Assembly: GCA_037043015.1 (NCBI GenBank)
Contig: CM073328.1
Location: forward strand, 12,311,495 to 12,375,494
Length of the DNA: 64,000 bases
Direction: 5' to 3'
DNA from: Bryum argenteum
Lineage: Eukaryota; Streptophyta; Bryopsida; Bryales; Bryaceae
The translations under genes and the position numbers were made by a program. Position 1 is the stretch's first letter, and the number at the start of each line of letters is the position of its first letter. The notes below the pieces were generated by a model. It worked only from the letters and a program-made list of their open reading frames with translations. It was not told the DNA's origin and did no database searches. Below are positions 46,491-57,619 of this stretch, piece by piece.

Positions 46491-49146
46491 AATATTGTTT
46501 GGTATTTTGATATTTTGGTATTTACAATTGTCTTATGTAACTTATATGAAACATAAGGTATGGTAAAAATTAAAAATGGTAAATGGGAACATGTAAAAAT
46601 GCCTAAGTATACATCACAACTAAGGGGAATGGAAGGGTTAGATAACATAATAGTCTATACAGAAGGAATGAAGGAGATTAGCTAAGAAAAGGCATTTTCT
46701 TTTATCTCTTTCATCTTATAGAGAGGTTGAGTCTCATGCTAAGTCATAAATCTATTACGTGCAAGAAACCACAAGATTTCAATGGCACTAAAGCCTTTGG
46801 TCATAAGCTTAGGAGTCCAGAGAGCTCAGGATTATATGAGGAAGAAAGGAGGTGAGTAGAAAACCACAGTAAACTAGAGAGAACCTCAGCAAATTTTCAA
46901 GGAGGAGTGAAAGAAATCTTAACAGAGAGAGAGAGGAGTATCCAAAATTTGGTGATTCTATTCTCAATTCTAGAACCTCTAATCACTTTTCGTTTATGTA
47001 CATCAAGGAGGCATAAGAAAGTGGCAGCAGGATTTGGATTTGGTCAATCTTGTGCTTAAGCTAAACCTGCAAGTTAATTAGTAGAACCCGAGAGCGGAGC
47101 TCTCAGAATCCATTTGATGACTAGAGCCTTCACAACTATCTTTGGATCTAAAAGGTCAAGCGCCCCCTTTAGACTTGGGAATGCAACAGGCAATCTAAGA
47201 GACACAAGTCCTACTTCTAGAGATCAAATTAGACCAAAGAAAATTTTGAACTAGACCACAAACTTTATTTTAGATACTAGTAGTTATTTTAGATACTAGT
47301 AGATCTACAGGAGATTATTGAGGTGAAATACCAGAGTGAAGAAAGGAAGATAGTGTTGATGATGGTTTTTGGAAATATTATTGCTTTAAGAGAAAATTTT
47401 CTACTCCTATCTTCTTAAATTTCTTAAAGCACACAGTCACCATATTTATGGTATCTTCTTGAGCTCTAAAGGACTTACTTGCAAGATAATTTGAAAATCT
47501 AATGTGAATGTGTTGCTACCTATTCCAATGACACGCCTCCATACTTCAAAGCCGCCATCGATCTCTTGCAAATCCGTAAGTTCCACTCTTATAGAAATGG
47601 TACCAATGGCAGAGTTGCCTAGTAAGAAGCTATATAGTTGCACAATCGCGAATATGAAGCATTGGAATGCTAAAGGCATTCCAATGACAAATAATTCGCT
47701 CTCTTCTATTCTTTCACAGAATAAATAGGCTATGTAACCCCTAATGTCGAAAAGAGCCCAAAACAGGTCGTTTGGGGGTTTGGTCAGCCCCTTAATTATT
47801 ATAATTAGACCGTATGAAATTGAAACCTTTTGCAAGTTGTATAGTTTTTCTAGACCTTTCCAAAACGTCATTTCTTGCTTCAAAATTTCTCATACTTTGG
47901 AAAATATTCACGGTCAAAGTTTGAAAAGAGTATTTGAAATCTGCCCAAAACTGCCCAACTACAATATATGCTCGTTTATACTCAAAATGTGCCCAAAATA
48001 ATTAAGATTGTAGGAACTTCAAAAATTTAACAACAATTGAGATTTTACTTCTTTTGCTTTTTATACTTGGAAATAAGGTTACAAGGCATGATCTCACCGT
48101 TTGGATCTTTCATTCAATTTTTCTTCACAGGGCATTTTTGTTATCAAAGAGTGGCCCTTCAAGTTGAATTTCAGCCTACCTCCATGTTATAATGAAGCAT
48201 TTCTTTAGGTTTTACGCTTTGTGGTTTTGTGGTGCTTTGGCAGTTGGGGGGGGGATCCGCCTCGAATTGCAACATCTACAACAGTGACGAGCTACTTCCA
48301 GAAAGTTCTTAGTCGGTAGTCAATAAGGAACAATTCCCCCCACAAAATAGCTTGTTTGCACCCGTTTCAAAGTCTTTTCCTGAAGAAAAAGATTGTAGTC
48401 GAATAGCACAATCTCGAGCGAGCAAGGAGCGGTGACGACGTTGGTGGGCTTGTGGGAGTTATCTGTCGTCGCTGACCACCGGTCGCCTGCGGTAATCGTT
48501 GAAACGGGGAAGCATGTCCTCCGGTCGGATGATCTTTTTTGCCGTACCACTGGTCGCTTACATCGACCCACTCTACGGCAATCTCCAATAAGTTACTGTG
48601 CTCACTGTTCAAATGGCTCGGTTCCTGACGCTAACGGGTAAAAACACTTCAGACAGTAAAAGAGCATTTTCCATCATGATTCTTGTGGGTCCAAGAACAA
48701 AACATTGAATATCATCCACTGCGATAAGCAGATACAATATAGTCACTTATTTTATATCTGAAAAACATTCCAATTGACTTGGAATCACATGCGACTCACA
48801 TTTATCTGCCAACTTGTGCCATATATTCCTATCAAGCTGGCTAGCTCGTATCATACTGAAGTAGAACAGAGACAGTCTATATATGTCACTTCAGATTCAC
48901 ACAAAACTCCGTATCCGAAACTACCAAAGAGAAATATCTCTTCACCTCCTAAACGATACACTAAACTTGTAGGAGAATAACAACAAAGGTAAAGGGGTCA
49001 ACATAAGTAGGGTACCAACTTCAGAGGTTATATCCCAGAGGCTGTCACAAGTCAATGAGGTCAGAAATGTGAGGTGTTCTGAAATCAGGATTGTGAGCAC
49101 AAGAACAAAGCCTCCAGGACACATCGGATCGAACAGCAGAGTATGT
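46491..49146. other. Intergenic region without identified genes
   Basis: AT-rich, with short overlapping frames only. A more GC-rich island at 48400-48640 has open frames on both strands, one (minus, from 48612) beginning MNSEHSNLLEIAVEWVDVSD; I do not recognise it and cannot call a gene. A run of nine G lies at about 48246. Confidence 0.4.
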
Positions 49147-49407
49147 TCATAAAGGAATAACAGGTAAGCTGATGATGAAGAAGTAATCTTCACGCAGCGG
49201 ATTCGGCAGCCAGATGTTGCCGCCAAAGTGGATTTCCATGGGAGCTGGTGGAGCTTGGAGGGGAGCTTTCTCTTGAGGAGCTGCCTCTGGAGCTACCGGT
49301 GGAGCTGCCTGTGGAGCTGCCTGTGGAACTGCCTGTGGAGCTGCCTGTGGAGCTGCCTGTGGAGCAGGAGGGCTATTAAGGCCGTTGTCAGCATTGTCCC
49401 CGTCCAT
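49147..49407 (-). CDS. Short Pro/Ala-repeat ORF with a possible promoter upstream
   Basis: 86 codons on the minus strand from ATG at 49407 to TGA at 49147. It begins MDGDNADNGLNSPP and has six to seven QAAP/VAPEAAP pentapeptide-type repeats encoded by 15-bp units at about 49258-49370. It ends with APMEIHFGGNIWLPNPL and a hydrophobic tail. The start and the MEIHF box resemble the short ORF at 43802-43945. About 235 bp upstream lies the TATA-like TTTATAAA of the tandem 226-bp unit. Function unknown, translation unproven. Confidence 0.4.
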   Translation of the reverse strand: MDGDNADNGLNSPPAPQAAPQAAPQAVPQAAPQAAPPVAPEAAPQEKAPLQAPPAPMEIHFGGNIWLPNPLREDYFFIISLPVIPL

Positions 49408-49527
49408 GATGCAGTCCTTAGCGATTGTAAGCTCGCCGCTTTGATGTGAATATACCTCAGTGTATGATTGTTCAGAATGTGCTCGTGAGCTATGAACACT
49501 ACCGAGAAGTGATCGGCATGTACAACA

Positions 49528-50490
49528 GTTCTCTACTTTCGTACAAAGCTCAAACTTACACAGGACGAGCCTTGACTGAACCTTTCACTAGCCTCCCTGG
49601 CAGAACCCAATTGCAAGGTCATCTGCAACACAGATCAGTTTATAAAGGCCTCCGGCGACAGAGGTTAGCTAGGCAGCAGCAGGGAGGGGACGGGCGGACG
49701 GCAGAGGGGGCCAGCAGGGATGAAACGACAAACGTCAGTGTGAAAAACGTACAGTTCTCTACTTTCGTACAAAGCTCAAACTTACACAGGACGAGCCTTG
49801 ACTGAACCTTTCACTAGCCTCCCTGGCAGAACCCAATTGCAAGGTCATCTGCAACACAGATCAGTTTATAAAGGCCTCCGGCGACAGAGGTTAGCTAGGC
49901 AGCAGCAGGGAGGGGACGGGCGGACGGCAGAGGGGGCCAGCAGGGATGAAACGACAAACGTCAGTGTGAAAAACGTACAGTTCTCTACTTTCGTACAAAG
50001 CTCAAACTTACACAGGACGAGCCTTGACTGAACCTTTCACTAGCCTCCCTGGCAGAACCCAATTGCAAGGTCATCTGCAACACAGATCAGTTTATAAAGG
50101 CCTCCGGCGACAGAGGTTAGCTAGGCAGCAGCAGGGGCCTAAGGGTTCGCAGCAGCTACCAAGAGGATGAAGATGAGGATGAGCGTTGGATGGGGAGGGG
50201 TAAAGGAGCCCCCTAATTTTTTAGTGTATTGGTTTAAATTGCCAAGGAGTAGGCTCCTGGAGTAATTTGGGGCCGCAGGGCCCATTTCTGAATTCAAAAT
50301 CATCAAAAATGGCCTTGGGGGGGTTCAAATTAAAATTCCAGGGATGGGAGGGAGGATGGGGTGGCACTTTCTCATCCTCTTGGTAGCTGCTGCGAACCCT
50401 CACCCGCAGCAGGGAGGGGACGGGCGGACGGCAGAGGGGGCCAGCAGGGATGAAACGACAAACGTCAGTGTAAAAAACGTACAGTACAGC
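49528..50490 (-). repeat. 226-bp direct repeat, three copies, carrying a TATA-like box
   Basis: Units start at 49528, 49754 and 49980 (GTTCTCTACTTTCGTACAAA), with an exact period of 226 bp and almost no divergence. Each has TTTATAAA (49639, 49865, 50091) and GGGAGGGGACGGGCGGACGG. The third is split by the MITE at 50137-50405 and resumes at 50406-50490. Near identity means the amplification is recent. The minus-strand ORF at 49147-49407 lies just downstream, so the unit may be its promoter. Confidence 0.9.
50137..50405. mobile_element. MULE-type MITE (core family copy 2)
   Basis: A 269-bp element with 34-bp ends differing at three positions (inner part AGGGTTCGCAGCAGCTACCA perfect on both sides). 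It is flanked by the 9-bp duplication GCAGCAGGG (50128-50136 and 50406-50414). The two intact 226-bp units give the empty site. The core matches 1128-1342 and 62692-62962. Confidence 0.92.
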
Positions 50491-50544
50491 ACAGAAGTAA
50501 TTGTAATACAGTATGTTACATCAAAAAAGGAGGAGTAGTCAATG

Positions 50545-51245
50545 CCAGAGAATGTCGGAACTCCTCCCCCGGATGTACTGTGGAATTGCATGGCAACTTA
50601 CGATATATTCCATTACAACTTACCATATATAGGGATTGGAGGTTTTCCAATAATTGGTGTTCTTCTTCTCCTTGAGAAGCCCAAGAAGGATTGTGTGTCC
50701 CAATATATAAAGTTGTCGTGCAACATGGCCGCCCCTGCTGGGGTGAGTTTAAAGTAGGGCAGCGAGCTGGTCACGGAGCCCCTCGACCTTACCTGCCCGC
50801 CCGATCCCCTGCCCGGCCAAAACATCCATTTTTTTTGTTTTTTTTGCGTTTTGGGATGCCCTCTTATGTTTTTTTAGAATTTTTGAGTTTACAAGTGGGG
50901 CCTAAGACCCCGTTTTACAATTGGAAGTGCCTCATGGAGCTATGTGTGACATCAACCATTAAAAATTAGGGGGCAAATATACCCCAATTTTTATTTGTTG
51001 GGTGGGGATTATTTGCCCCATTTGCCCCCACGAGAGGCTCTGTGACCACCTCGCTGGCCATCTTTAAGCAAATCCGCCCTGCTGTCAGTAGTTCAACAAT
51101 CTTCTTGCAATGATACTGTGCAGTATATCCGGGTGAGGGTTGCCACGTATTCTACTATTTGATAGAGCTCTGATGTACTGAACAAAGCAGAAGTCTCTTG
51201 CACGTTGCTTGGAGTGTAGGGGGATTTGGGGAGCTCTATTATTGA
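50545..51245. repeat. Dispersed repeat R, plus-strand copy
   Basis: Inverted relative to 62525-63090: CTCCCCCGGATGTACTGTGG, AATTGCATGGCAACTTAC, GGATTGGAGGTTTTCCAAT here, and AAGCAGAAGTCTCTTGCA, TGCTTGGAGTGTAGGGGGAT at 51186-51230. The last part is the unoccupied version of the site where the MITE at 62692 sits. The middle (50680-51050) holds unrelated GC-rich and T-rich DNA. Confidence 0.7.
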
Positions 51246-51854
51246 GAAGCATGGATTTTTTTCTTGGCGAAAAACCGCTCAAATCATACCTTGTTTCGCG
51301 CAAGGCAACCTACCCCTTTTAAATTTTCACATTTTTAGGGTTTGGAATCGCTACAAGAACCGTTGTGATGGCTGGCTTTCGCCTCCAGCGCCGCCCACGA
51401 TCTTCCTCCACTCGCTATCGACACCCACTTGCACTGCCCTGCACTCGCCATTTCATCGTACTAGCAGCGATTGAGGAGCCTTTGTGATTTTGATAACGCG
51501 TTGCGGTCGCCAGAGTCTCTGATTAGTTTTTGTGTTTGTCTCGCCATTTTGGGTACTTGCTCTTGGCGGCGCTCGCCACCAGGCATGGATCGGTGGAGCT
51601 CAAGGCCTAAATTGTGAGGGATCGTTGAACGAGTCAGCACTGTGTCATCACAAAAGCTTGAATGACTTTTCTTATTTTTTAAGTGTGCATTCCTTGTCAA
51701 AGTTCTTGCATTGTGTGATCATGCATTGTGTGTCATGAATTGCATGTAGTTTGTACGATCTCGTACTTAGGTCTTTGGGCCTTGCATTGAGTTCTGTTTA
51801 CTTGAAGTTGTGCATGTCTGGATCGGTATCTAGGGTATTGGGTTTTTAGGAATC
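51246..51854. other. Region upstream of the transposase remnant
   Basis: No recognised feature. It may hold the promoter and leader of the hAT-type gene starting at 51855; a more GC-rich segment lies at 51360-51480. Confidence 0.35.
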
Positions 51855-54044
51855 ATGGCTCCGAAACAAGCAAATTTGTCTAAGTTTTTGTACGGGGGCT
51901 GCGTGAATGTGAGCGGAATCATAGAACTAGTGACGATCTGGAGCAGGGATGTGACTTTGGGCAACCCGTAGGCACACACACGGATAATGGCGGTTCCAAG
52001 TTGTATGGGGACAACGTCTTTCTCGGGACTGCCTCAACAAAACCTGCTTCGAGCAGTAACAATGATTTGCAGGTTTTAGACCCAGCAATTGCTAGTCTAT
52101 TGGTGGAGGCAGCGATGCTAAGAGACAAGGGTAAATTAGAAGAACCAACAATTTCAAGATTCATGGGCGGCAAGGTTGCCCTGGGCGGAGTCTGTACTTG
52201 GGAGCGACGGTCATGTCTGTCAGGTAAGATGGACTGTTTGCACGTCTGTGGAAGGCCGAGAGAAGCTGTTGGTTCTGAAAATCGATTCTCTTTGGAAACA
52301 TGCTGGAAGAAGGGGGGCGGTTGTAGAAGTTGGGAAGATCAAGAAGGGCCAACACTTCTTCTTGAGCACGTGTGCACATGCTAAGAATGAGAGGATCTTC
52401 TTCGCTAGAGGTGGCAGCGAAACCGTTGTTCAACTGCTGCAGGAAGGTGCCACAACATATAAGAGAAAGAAGGGTGTCCAGTTCCAGGTGGTGTTTAGCA
52501 TTCAAAGGCATGGTTGCCCAATGACCAATTACGAAGATCAACGTGCATTGCTAGGGCAGCTCATAGTGTCGGGTATGCCAAAAAAACACTGGAGCATGGC
52601 AAGCTGGTGGAAGATTGTTAATTACTTGGTCGAGTTGCTCTCTGAGCAGACAAAGAAGGAATTGAAAGAAGCTCCATTTCTCTCCACTAGCGCATATGAG
52701 GTAACCACCATTGGCCACAAGTCGTGGCTCTCTTTGCACTGTTATGTTCCTGTGGGGTTCACTCGGATCTCTATTCTCTCAGTTTACAGCGTTTAGTGAA
52801 GGGTAATGGGACTGGTGCCGTTACCAAAGTGATAATTGCCCATATGTTCCATCATGGAGACTTCGATGCACATTCCCTTGCTTCAAAGCTTGTATCTTTC
52901 GGTGCAGATGGTGTTTTGGTATTCCAAGAATTGAGAAGCGAAGTTACTAAACAACTACAATGTAAACATGCTCCATAGATGCTCTGAATACATTGTATGG
53001 CACATCGAACCAACATCGCTGTGCACCCAGTATCTAATCTCTCCATTGTGGTAAAGTTGAAACTTTGTGTTAGGCAATGTATGTCTACTTTGCAGCGTCG
53101 CCCAAGAAGCACTTGGGGTTCCAAAGACTTGCTGACCTCATGGAAACAAAGGGTAGTTTCATGCTTCGGAATGTGAAGACCGGGTGGATCAGCCTACTCG
53201 ATCCACTTAGACGTGTCTTGTCGGAGTACAAGACCTTGATCGTGAAAATGTGCGAGGACGCGGCTGTCAAGGAGTCTGGCATCAGAGCCAGACAAGTTGT
53301 TGCAAGGGAATATGCTCGTATCAACTACGAGTTGCTCATGGATATTGAGACTCTCCTTGTCCTCCCATGTTGATGCCTCTATTGGAGTCTGTCAACTTGC
53401 TCATAAATTTTACACAGTCCAAACATGCTTCTGTGTCCGATTATATTGCGGCTGTGAAAATATGCCAAGCCGAGCTCTTCATGATGTATATCGACACTGA
53501 TTTGTGATTTCAGCCCCAGCACTTTCAGCATTTCTGCAATGTCGTAAATGACCACTCTTTCGCCATCTCCCAAAAGTGCGTTGTCGACTTGAATGATGGC
53601 AGTGAGGCACTTAGCTTCAGACCACACATACTCGACGCACAAGTTGTGCAGCCAAACAAGTTTGAAACTCACCTAAATATTCAAGATTTTAGTTTCTACC
53701 TTGCCTTGCAGTTTCAGCCTTTTGACCTCAATCAAGCTTGAGTATCGTACTAACTGACCCTTCTGAATGTGTTTGCAGGTTTGAAGCTCACTGTAAGTAG
53801 GGCGGTCTTCGAAGAGGCTGTAAGTATCGTGAAGGCACAATGCCGTGATGTTGCAGAGCAGCTCATTGGTGAGCTAGACAAAGGGTTTCGAAAATTAGAT
53901 ATGATGAATTCCTTGAGGATCGTGTTTCCACGGTTTTGGTTGCAGTCAAATACGGATGAAATTTTTCTAGTGTACATGAAAACAATTTGTGATCACTTCA
54001 GTGTTCCTCGAAGCACTGGTGGTCGCACGTCCGATGGACCTTAG
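51855..54044 (+). pseudogene. Decayed zinc-finger/hAT-type transposase gene (DUF4371 / ZNF862-like group)
   Basis: Collinear pieces in changing frames. An N-terminus MAPKQANLSKFLYGG (51855) is followed by a finger-like segment with VEGREKLLVLKIDSLWKHAG (about 52240). Next come VQFQVVFSIQRHGCPMTNYE, KHWSMASWWKIVNYL and TSAYEVTTIGHKSWLSLHCY (to 52745). Then ASKLVSFGADGVLVFQ (52890), IHCMAHRTNIAVHPVSNL (53000), LADLMETKGSFMLRNVKTGW (53130), and a C-terminal block DMMNSLRIVFPRFWLQSN (53900). The gene breaks by frame changes near 51925, 52170, 52745 and 53070 and by stops at about 52976 and 53370. A splice-like TTTGCAG precedes 53780. The order matches multi-domain plant proteins in which the transposase core is kept. 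No terminal inverted repeats were found, so it may be a lone gene copy rather than a whole transposon. Confidence 0.75.
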
Positions 54045-54409
54045 TCGGTCCGGTATAAGCCGATGTTAGATGTGAGGCTCCTGGGTTTGCAAACAAGTAG
54101 ACCTCTTTAAACTAAGTAAACCATAAAAAGCACTTCTGCCAATGCCATGGCTTAACCAATGTCTGAGAACCCACTCACAAAACTTTGGACCAAAGTTGGG
54201 CAGAACGGCTTGATGGGTGGGCATCTTGACACTTGTGTTAAAATATTTGCACAACCATGGTAGATGCATGAAACCTTTCCTTATGGGGTAGCCATATCAA
54301 AGTGGAGTCAGAGCCGGAACCGTTTGGGTGCAGAAATGTCAGAGCACACCTCTGTTTCTATGATGATATCAAGTTTTTTTTGCTTTGGAATTTTTGACAG
54401 TTTCTAACT

Positions 54410-54480
54410 GGGGTGGGATGGTGGAAGTGGACGCTGCATTGGGCAGGGCCTGCTTGGCCGAGGTTCGACTCCTCTGGCCA
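54410..54480 (+). other. Possible tRNA-derived SINE head (weak)
   Basis: TGGTGGAAGTGG (54419) resembles a pol III A box and GGTTCGACTCC (54462) a B box, spaced 43 bp as in tRNA genes. GGCCGAGG/CCTCTGGCC forms the stem around the loop. A cloverleaf cannot be completed, so I do not call a tRNA. Confidence 0.3.
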
Positions 54481-55470
54481 ATTAACCATGTTTCTTTCAG
54501 GATCATGAAGTTCACAGGCACCCCGAGAATTCCCCGAAGTTCAAGGCTGAAATAGGTACCATCTCCATTACATGTGCTCACTCTCCATTAGGTTCAATCT
54601 CCATTACATGTGCGCACAAGCAGTTTGAATTTCTAATACTTAGCTGAATTCATGGGCTGAAATTCCAGGGGGAGGTATGTTGAATGTGTATCGAGTTGAT
54701 TGCACGTTTAAGCTAGTTCTCGTTTGAAGCTCAATCATCGTTGCTTTTTTATTGCAGGTTCGGGTTGAAGCTCAATCAAGCTTGACCCTTGTATTTCAAT
54801 CAAGCCTCTTGGTTCATGAGTGTGTATGTGGTTAGATAGTGGTTAGAATGTGTGCCAATCTTGCATGCCTTCTCAATATTGGAAGTGTGAATGCTTCTGG
54901 GTGTTTGACATTTGCTCCTATGACTCGTTCTGCCTAATGTTTGTTCTTTGAAGTATCACTGCTATTGCCATTTTGTGTGAAACTTTTGTCATGTGAAGCA
55001 GGTTTGAATTCTACATATCTATGTTTGAATTCTACATATCTATATTTGCGTTTTCAAATGTGTTTGTGGAATGTTCATGATGAAATTCTAGTTTCATGTG
55101 TTTGAATTTTAGAGTGGAATTGTCCATGAATGTGGTTGAATATGAGTACAAATTTCATAAAAATCGCCACATGAGGAGTATTGAGTGTGGGAAGGTGCCA
55201 CACGAGCTACCATGTTTGCGTGGAAGGTGCCACACAATTTCATCGTTCAACTTAGTTGAAATAAATTAGTTGCCACCACGGTACAAAATAATTTGGGGTG
55301 GGAGCCACTATGAGTTCAGGACCATCCAAACCATTTCGCCAAAGTTACCTACACCCCTTGTTTCTATGTCGCTGCCACAGCAAATAGAAAATAACAATCG
55401 CTGCTGAGAAGATAACACGTCGCATTTCCTCGCCTCGATGTTCAGTAGAATTGCAGAAAGTTTGGAAAAC
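54481..55470. other. Non-coding spacer
   Basis: Small direct duplications (TCTCCATTACATGTG at about 54561 and 54598; GAATTCTACATATCTAT at about 55007 and 55027; GGAAGGTGCCACAC at about 55190 and 55220). No gene. Confidence 0.4.
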
Positions 55471-55478
55471 TAACTTAA

Positions 55479-55840
55479 CCCTTAACGCCCTTGGGGTCTG
55501 AAATGGGCAGCCCAAAATTGGATCACAGCATCTTTTGGACTTGGGCATCATGAATAGTGCACTTTTTGAACTTGGGCATTGTGAATGAACCAATCAATGA
55601 TGAGCTTGCAACCTCCTACAAGGTTATGTACCACCCCAACCTACCTACCACAATCCTTTCAAAGCACAAAATCACTCATACAAATTGTGATTTGAATTGT
55701 CAAATCTCACTTTTTCAATGCATCAGAAGAAGGTGACCAGTTTGACATCAAAATATAAGTGAAAAGTTGAGTACAATGAGAGCTACAGGGAAGATTCTGT
55801 TGGAATCAAGCCCCTCGGGCTTGCTCGGACGTTTAAAGGG
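55479..55840 (-). mobile_element. TTAA-flanked MITE, family A, inverted copy
   Basis: 362 bp bounded by TTAA at 55475-55478 and 55841-55844. Ends are CCCTTAACGCCC and, inverted, CCCTTTAAACGTCC. It is the reverse complement of 56178-56539 at high identity. TTAA target plus CCC ends fits piggyBac-like elements; that is inference from termini only. Confidence 0.85.
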
Positions 55841-55844
55841 TTAA

Positions 55845-56597
55845 GGTAGAATGCCCTTAAACCGCTCAAATAAGAGATTCAGCATGGTTGTGGACATCGT
55901 GTGTATTGTTTGTAATTTTTCTTCGATGGAGAAACAAGAGGGAGAGTGAATGCAAAAATTTCCAGAATTAAATAGCAAAAGATGAATTTACCACAAATTT
56001 TCGAAGTCAAAAGTGTACATGACCTTAAACCGCTCAGTAGACTCTCCTTTGTGGCGGGTCACGCATGTAGCAAAAACCGTGCAAAAAGATTCCAGATCAA
56101 GTCGCTATGAACCCTCAGATTTCAGAATATTCTTTTTTGCCGTGGGTGCAAAAAGGTCCAGGCCATGGGCGGTTTAACCCTTAAACGCCCGAGCAAGCCC
56201 GAGGGGCTTGATTCCAACGGAATCTCCTTGGTAGCTCTCACTGTACTCAACTTTTCACTTATATTTTGATGTCAAACTGGTCACCTTCTTCTGATGCATT
56301 GAAAAAGTGAGATTTGACAATTCAAATCACAATTTGTATGAGTGATTTTGTGCTTTGAAAGGATTGTGGTAGGTAGGTTGGGGTGGTACATAACCTTGTA
56401 GGAGGTTGCAAGCTCATCATTGATTGGTTCATTCACAATGCCCAAGTTCAAAAAGTGCACTATTCATGATGCCCAAGTCCAAAAGATGCTGTGATCCAAT
56501 TTTGGGCTGCCCATTTCAGAGCCCAAGGGCGTTTAAGGGTTAACAGGCAGTCTAGCATGCGCTTCAGGGGGGCCGAACGTTTTAAGGGCATTCTACC
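55845..56597. mobile_element. TTAA-flanked element B
   Basis: 753 bp with 17-bp perfect ends GGTAGAATGCCCTTAAA and the complement, flanked by TTAA at 55841-55844 and 56598-56601. It contains the plus-strand family-A MITE (56178-56539) and shares its left TTAA with the inverted family-A copy. The rest has no coding frame of note. Confidence 0.85.
56178..56539 (+). mobile_element. TTAA-flanked MITE, family A, copy nested in element B
   Basis: 362 bp between TTAA at 56174-56177 and 56540-56543, with ends CCCTTAAACGCCC and GGGCGTTTAAGGG. Same length as the inverted copy at 55479-55840. Confidence 0.88.
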
Positions 56598-56654
56598 TTA
56601 ACTTAGTGGTAGCAGGGGGCGGCCATATTCCACTCAATGTGACACTCTTTGTAC

Positions 56655-57613
56655 AGTACCCACCAACAAGTTTACGTTCAGGAATGAAACAAGAGAACAT
56701 GCCGCAATCTTCAAACAATTGCCATGTTCACAAAAATAATCCAAATTACCAATTACAAATTGTATCGGAGAGATGATGTAGTATTCTATATCATCATTTG
56801 AAGAAATTCCAACAAAAACTAGAAATTCTATCTCAATATACAGCTTTTTAACTTATTATTTACTATTTATCCTTAGCTCTTATTAGAAGCTACTATTGCT
56901 GAGGCATGAAACAATGAAAACCTTCAACCATCTCTAAAGAAAGCTATTTTGATACGCTTTCTATTTATGCAACTCCTTTTTAGAAAAATATTGAATTGTA
57001 CCCCCATGAAGCCCAACATTGAACTTTTGTACTCTAAGTAAATGTCACGATAAACAAAAACAACTTCAAGTGATCATAACTACCACCTGGAATAACCAAA
57101 TTCCATGACACTACCACCAAAGTGCTCAAAATGTAGCAAACGCTATCAAAACTATCGCTTTCGTGATAATCCAAGCCTCATGTGTAAGAAAAGACCATGA
57201 GCAATCACAACACTTTAGAATGTGTATGTAACTTTTTCAATAAGAGACAACATCAAGGTCTCTCACACTAACTCACCTCAATATTTGTGAATGTAAGCCA
57301 CATATATGTAAAGGGCATAAAAAGAGGTTGCTAGGGAGATATTAATACTCTTTTTCCCAACAAACCTCACCATGAAATGATCTTCATAATATCTAAAGGT
57401 AGATACTAAAAGTAAGTCAAAAGATACTAAAGTTATCAAATCAATTTACACTTTTTATAGAGATTTTTCATGCATTGGTAAAGAAAAAATAACTACCTTA
57501 CTCTCACACTTCATAATTTGCAATTTGGATAGATTTTACAAACATGGTGATCATTTGAAAGTTGAGGGTATGTAATCTCTTCTTGCTCTGAACGTAAACT
57601 TCTTAGTGGGTAC
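56655..57613. mobile_element. Foldback element with AGTACCC ends (copy 3 of the GTAC group)
   Basis: 959 bp between GTAC at 56651-56654 and 57614-57617. Ends AGTACCCACCAACAAGTTTA and, inverted, AGTACCCACTAAGAAGTTTA continue as imperfect arms of at least 110 bp (CCATGTTCACAAAA against CCATGTTTGTAAAA). The interior is AT-rich without a gene. Confidence 0.75.
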
Positions 57614-57619
57614 TGTACA

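Noticed and set aside
48320-48641. Gene at the GC-richer island
   Set aside because: Overlapping frames on both strands, no domain, no splice structure that I could support.
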